From: CAZAMT01 sp964486145
GTDB taxonomy: Bacteria > Bacteroidota > Bacteroidia > Bacteroidales > JAAAOM01
Assembly (NCBI GenBank): GCA_964486145.1
Contig: CAZAMT010000169.1
Coordinates: 1 to 8,637, forward strand
Length of the DNA: 8,637 nucleotides
Reading direction: 5' to 3'
The first letter of the stretch is position 1, and the number at the start of each line of letters is the position of its first letter. The translations under genes and the position numbers were made by a program. Below, piece by piece: positions 5,573-8,637 of this stretch. The notes beneath the pieces were generated by a model, which was given only the letters and a program-made list of their open reading frames with translations, was not told where the DNA came from and searched no databases.

Positions 5573-7348
5573 ATGCCAGATTTTCAACTCATACTTGTAT
5601 TCGTTGTCTTATTATTTATCCTGGTATCGCTTTACAAGGAGATACTCGGGCCATCATTTACATTTATGTTGGCCATAGCTGTGTTAGGGATATTCGGGGT
5701 ACTCACACCTGCTGAAATTTTGAGTGGATTTGCAAATGAACAGGTAGCTGTTGTCATTATGTTATTGCTACTTGGTGATATTATTCGTAAGACAGAAGTA
5801 ATTGAAAGCGCATTTGATCGTTTATTTCGTTCAGCAAAAAGCTACAATGGTTTTTTAAGCAGGATGATGCTGATTATATCCGGTTTCTCTGCCTTTCTAA
5901 ATAATACGCCATTGGTAGCAGTTATGATGCCTTATGTACACAGTTGGTGCAAGCGAAATGATATTTCACCATCCAAGTTCCTGATGCCCCTGTCATTTGC
6001 AGCTATTCTGGGGGGATGTGCAACGTTGATTGGTACATCAACCAACCTGATTGTTAATGGTTTGGTTGTCGATCAGGATATCATTCCGGGTTTACCTGCA
6101 CTAAATATTTTTGACTTTGCATATGTTGGTGTTCCGATGATTGTATTGGGTTTTTTTTACCTGATTTTTTTTGGTAAAAAACTTTTACCGGACAAGGCCC
6201 CATTCCAGGAAGAATTTGCTGAAAATACCAGGCAATACATTGTTGAGGCTCGCATACACACTCATTCTCACCTGATCGGCAAAACAATTGAAGAAGCAGG
6301 GCTAAGGCAACTCAAAGGTCTTTACCTGTTTGAACTTGTTCGAAAATCATTCAGAATACCTGCGGTTGCTCCCAATGTAATTCTGCATCAGGATGATATT
6401 TTGGTTTTTGCAGGGGATACCGAAACCATTGCCGAGTTGATTCATGGAAACAGAGGCCTGAGCCTTCCTGAAATTGGTATGTTATCGAAAAAGAAGAAAG
6501 CGGAAGTGGTGGAGATTGTTATTTCACAGAATTCATCGCTTGTAGGAAAAACCGTGAAGGAAATCAATTTCAGAAGTAAATATGATGCTGCCGTCATTGC
6601 CATTCACCGAAATGGAGAGCGAATTACGGGTAAACTGGGTAAGGTTACTTTAAAAGCCGGAGATGTTTTATTGATTTATACCGGCATTGATTTTTACAGC
6701 AGAGCTGGCACGAACGATTTTTATTTCATTTCGAAGGTGCGGGATTTTATTAAACTTGAACCTTACAAAATTATCATACTTTTTGGTGGCACCATATTGG
6801 CCATTCTTCTCTCGGCATTTCATGTCATTTCTCTGTTCATGGGCCTTATCATTGTTATTTTGGCTGCCCTTGCGCTGAAAATAACTACTGCAAAGGAACT
6901 ACCAAAAGGTGTTGATTACAATCTGGGTTTGATCATTGTTATGTCTCTTGCTCTTGGTACAGCGATGATAAAATCAGGTGCTGCCGATTTACTTGCCAAT
7001 TCAATGATTGCCGTATTTTTACCTATGGGAAGGATTGGACTTTTATTTGGGATATATTTCGTAACTGCATTTCTTGCTGCTTATATAACAAACAAAGCTG
7101 CTGTAGGGATCATCTTTCCGATTGCCTTAACCATGGCAGTAAATCTGGAATTAAACCCTACACCATTCATTTTAACTGTTGCTTATGGTGCAGCAGCAAA
7201 TTTCATGACTCCCATAGGATACCAAACCAACCTGATGGTGTACGGGCCCGGGGGGTATTCGTTTAAAGATTTTTTTAAAGTTGGTTTTCCATTGACAATG
7301 ATTTACATGGTAATTACCGTACTTATATTAACCCTAATATATTTTTAA
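5573..7348 (+). CDS. SLC13/DASS-family permease with two RCK_C domains (probable sulfate transporter)
   Basis: This 591-aa inner-membrane protein belongs to the ArsB/NhaD-ion transporter clan. The N-terminal membrane half (about 4-202) holds the first re-entrant motif NNTPLVAVMMP (110-120) and TLIGTSTNL (151-159). Two soluble RCK_C/TrkA-C domains follow, at about 222-290 and 310-372, each with the family's 'L.GKT..E' turn and a '..DDILVFAG' or 'AGDVLLIYTG' end. The C-terminal half (about 398-590) has TNKAAVGIIFP (506-516) and TPIGYQTNLMVYGPGGY (546-562), the second ion and substrate site. An ATG at 5573 is preferred to the TTG at 5570. cysQ begins one nucleotide after the stop, which favours sulfate as substrate. 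Dicarboxylate or another anion remains possible from sequence alone. The cytosolic RCK_C pair could bind a regulatory ligand. Confidence 0.9.
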   Translation: MPDFQLILVFVVLLFILVSLYKEILGPSFTFMLAIAVLGIFGVLTPAEILSGFANEQVAVVIMLLLLGDIIRKTEVIESAFDRLFRSAKSYNGFLSRMMLIISGFSAFLNNTPLVAVMMPYVHSWCKRNDISPSKFLMPLSFAAILGGCATLIGTSTNLIVNGLVVDQDIIPGLPALNIFDFAYVGVPMIVLGFFYLIFFGKKLLPDKAPFQEEFAENTRQYIVEARIHTHSHLIGKTIEEAGLRQLKGLYLFELVRKSFRIPAVAPNVILHQDDILVFAGDTETIAELIHGNRGLSLPEIGMLSKKKKAEVVEIVISQNSSLVGKTVKEINFRSKYDAAVIAIHRNGERITGKLGKVTLKAGDVLLIYTGIDFYSRAGTNDFYFISKVRDFIKLEPYKIIILFGGTILAILLSAFHVISLFMGLIIVILAALALKITTAKELPKGVDYNLGLIIVMSLALGTAMIKSGAADLLANSMIAVFLPMGRIGLLFGIYFVTAFLAAYITNKAAVGIIFPIALTMAVNLELNPTPFILTVAYGAAANFMTPIGYQTNLMVYGPGGYSFKDFFKVGFPLTMIYMVITVLILTLIYF

Positions 7349-7349
7349 A

Positions 7350-8156
7350 ATGAATTCACATCTACTGAAAGTGGCAATAGAAGCATCGTTGAAAGCCGGG
7401 GAAGAAATACTGAGTGTTTACGAATCGGATGATTTTGATGTTCAGTTGAAATCCGATGAATCGCCGCTAACCAGAGCAGATTTAGCAGCACATAATATCA
7501 TTAAGAAATATCTTTCCAAAACCGGTTATCCCATATTAAGTGAGGAAGGGAGAGGGACACCTTACAATGAACGAATGGATTGGGCCTACCTATGGCTGGT
7601 TGATCCATTGGATGGTACGAAAGAATTCATTAAACGAAACGGAGAGTTTACCGTTAACATTGCTTTCATACGCAATCATTTACCTATGCTTGGTATAGTA
7701 TATGCCCCATTTATCCGTCAGCTTTATTTTGCGGATAGCAACATTGGTGCATTCAGATTTATATTTGAAGGAGAAGAATCTGTAAATGAGACATTGATCG
7801 AAAAAATTATAAATGATGCAGAGAAGTTGCCCCTGCAGCATTCTGAAAGGTCGTTTACTGTGGTAGGTAGTCGTTCACATATGTCGCCTGAAACAGAAGA
7901 ATTTATTCAGGATTTGAGGAAAGAACATGGCAACGTAGAGATGATATCCAAAGGCAGTGCGCTAAAAATGTGTATGGTAGCTGAGGGTACTGCCGATGTT
8001 TATCCTCGTTTCGCGCCAACCATGGAATGGGATACCGGTGCCGGGCATGCCATCATTAATTTTTCTGGAGGAACCGTAATGCGCCATGATGTGGATTTAC
8101 CTCTGGAATACAATAAACAAGATTTAACCAATCCGTGGTTTATTGCTAAAAGATAG
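7350..8156 (+). CDS. cysQ: 3'(2'),5'-bisphosphate nucleotidase
   Basis: This 268-aa cytoplasmic phosphatase of the inositol-monophosphatase superfamily removes the 3' phosphate from PAP (adenosine 3',5'-bisphosphate), the by-product of PAPS-using reactions, giving AMP. It needs Mg2+ and is typically inhibited by Li+ and Na+. The metal-binding residues are in place: E66 in LSEEG, D85 and D88 in DPLDGTKEF, and D228 in WDTGAGHA. The N-terminal helix with 'A...AG..IL' and the 'VVGSRSH' strand (about 171-177) are also CysQ-like and differ from plain SuhB-type inositol phosphatases. The start is one nucleotide after the permease stop, so translation is probably coupled. Genes for sulfate activation (cysD, cysN, cysC) or PAPS reductase are not in the window. 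They would need to be elsewhere, and the next gene is not one of them. Confidence 0.93.
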   Translation: MNSHLLKVAIEASLKAGEEILSVYESDDFDVQLKSDESPLTRADLAAHNIIKKYLSKTGYPILSEEGRGTPYNERMDWAYLWLVDPLDGTKEFIKRNGEFTVNIAFIRNHLPMLGIVYAPFIRQLYFADSNIGAFRFIFEGEESVNETLIEKIINDAEKLPLQHSERSFTVVGSRSHMSPETEEFIQDLRKEHGNVEMISKGSALKMCMVAEGTADVYPRFAPTMEWDTGAGHAIINFSGGTVMRHDVDLPLEYNKQDLTNPWFIAKR

Positions 8157-8169
8157 CGCACTTTGCGTT
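8155..8169 (+). terminator. Weak hairpin after cysQ, possible terminator
   Basis: AGCGCA and TGCGTT form a short stem of about six pairs, including one G-U, around a CTT loop. It overlaps the last bases of the cysQ stop codon. Only two further Ts follow before mixed AT sequence, so termination here would be inefficient. Confidence 0.25.
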
Positions 8170-8275
8170 TTATAATTAAAGGAAACACCCAACCTTTTGT
8201 CCACGAAATACCTCACAAATGGGTAAGGTGAGTGAAGTCTGAACTAATAAATATTAAACTAATCTTAATTTACTG

Positions 8276-8295
8276 TTAAATTTGTTTTAAATTTG
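8276..8295 (+). promoter_or_regulatory. Two overlapping-phase -7 promoter elements before the last gene
   Basis: TAAATTTG occurs twice, at 8277-8284 and 8288-8295, both exact TAnnTTTG matches 11 bp apart within a repeated TTAAATTTG. The downstream copy would start transcription near 8302, about 28 nt before the ATG at 8330. I see no TTG at -33 for either copy. The duplication may mean two start points or simply AT-rich repetition. Confidence 0.45.
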
Positions 8296-8329
8296 CCCGT
8301 TTTTTCAAACAGCATAACTTATTTGGGTG

Positions 8330-8637
8330 ATGTATAAACAAATTCAATTCGTAGTAACCTATGTTTTGTATTGGTTACTGTTTTTCATTGCAGGACGACT
8401 GGTTTTTATTCTCTTTCATTATGATATATACTCTGATTACAGCTTTCTTACAATTCTTGCAATATTTGGTCATGGTTTTATTCTTGATTTGTCATTAGCT
8501 TCTTATTATATGCTGCTGCCCTCTGCAGCCCTTATTGTTTTTTCAATGTTTGGCTATTCACGTTTCCGACAATATCTTAATATGTATTCACTCGTATTGC
8601 TTGCTTTAAGTACGGTAATAACAATTTTGGATAATGA
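8330..8637 (+). CDS. Probable LTA-synthase-family / sulfatase-like membrane protein (partial, N-terminus)
   Basis: The frame opens with ATG at 8330 and stays open for 102 codons to the window edge, so the 3' part is missing. The visible part is very hydrophobic, with helices at about 7-29, 38-54, 57-75 and 84-101. The pattern, with AGRLVFILFHY (21-31) after the first helix, then HGFILDLSLASYYMLLP (48-64) and an acidic 'ITILDN' at the end of the fourth helix, resembles the membrane domain of Bacteroidota proteins annotated as LTA synthase family. Those carry an extracytoplasmic alkaline-phosphatase/sulfatase-fold domain and probably transfer phosphoglycerol or phosphoethanolamine groups. The catalytic domain is not in the window, so this assignment rests on pattern memory alone. 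It appears to have its own promoters and not to belong to the permease-cysQ operon. Confidence 0.6.
   Translation, partial: MYKQIQFVVTYVLYWLLFFIAGRLVFILFHYDIYSDYSFLTILAIFGHGFILDLSLASYYMLLPSAALIVFSMFGYSRFRQYLNMYSLVLLALSTVITILDN

Noticed and set aside
8204..8235. Possible hairpin CTCAC/GTGAG downstream of cysQ
   Set aside because: It has only five base pairs, an 11-nt loop and no T-tract, so it is not supported as a terminator or regulator.

Overview
The window looks like a stretch of a Bacteroidota chromosome. Three things point that way. Copies of the phylum's -7 promoter element (TAnnTTTG) lie upstream of most genes, start codons generally lack Shine-Dalgarno sequences, and the gene families are typical of the phylum (agmatine deiminase with N-carbamoylputrescine amidase, PepD-type dipeptidase, SLC13 permease with CysQ, a probable LTA-synthase-like sulfatase). 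The base composition is AT-rich. Nothing looks mobile: I saw no IS, integrase, CRISPR array, rRNA or tRNA. This is mostly ordinary housekeeping and accessory metabolism, and I do not see a convincing new multi-gene system. The least explained parts are the intergenic regulatory sequences and one small membrane protein.

Left part (1-1896): a strong intrinsic terminator (1-31) closes an upstream gene outside the window. It is followed by a stand-alone 53-aa rubredoxin (214-375) whose promoter region carries a 27-bp perfect palindrome with 9-bp arms. Next come a ten-helix EamA/DMT-family exporter (524-1429) and a 91-aa hypothetical protein with a single C-terminal membrane anchor (1492-1767).

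Middle (1897-5293): aguA (1897-2919) and aguB (2935-3825) sit 15 nt apart and form a two-gene operon converting agmatine to putrescine through N-carbamoylputrescine. Converging on it, with only 13 nt between the stop codons, is a minus-strand pepD (cytosolic M20 aminoacyl-histidine dipeptidase). Its start is better placed at 5293 than at the longest possible 5347. A cluster of short palindromes lies just upstream of that start.

Right part (5294-8637): a divergent intergenic region with a tandem 10-bp repeat leads into a 591-aa SLC13/DASS permease carrying two central RCK_C (TrkA-C) domains. One nucleotide after its stop begins cysQ (3'(2'),5'-bisphosphate nucleotidase). The tight coupling suggests sulfate uptake plus PAP removal, the entry and clean-up steps of PAPS-dependent sulfur metabolism. 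The window ends inside the N-terminal membrane domain of a gene starting at 8330, probably an LTA-synthase/sulfatase-family protein.
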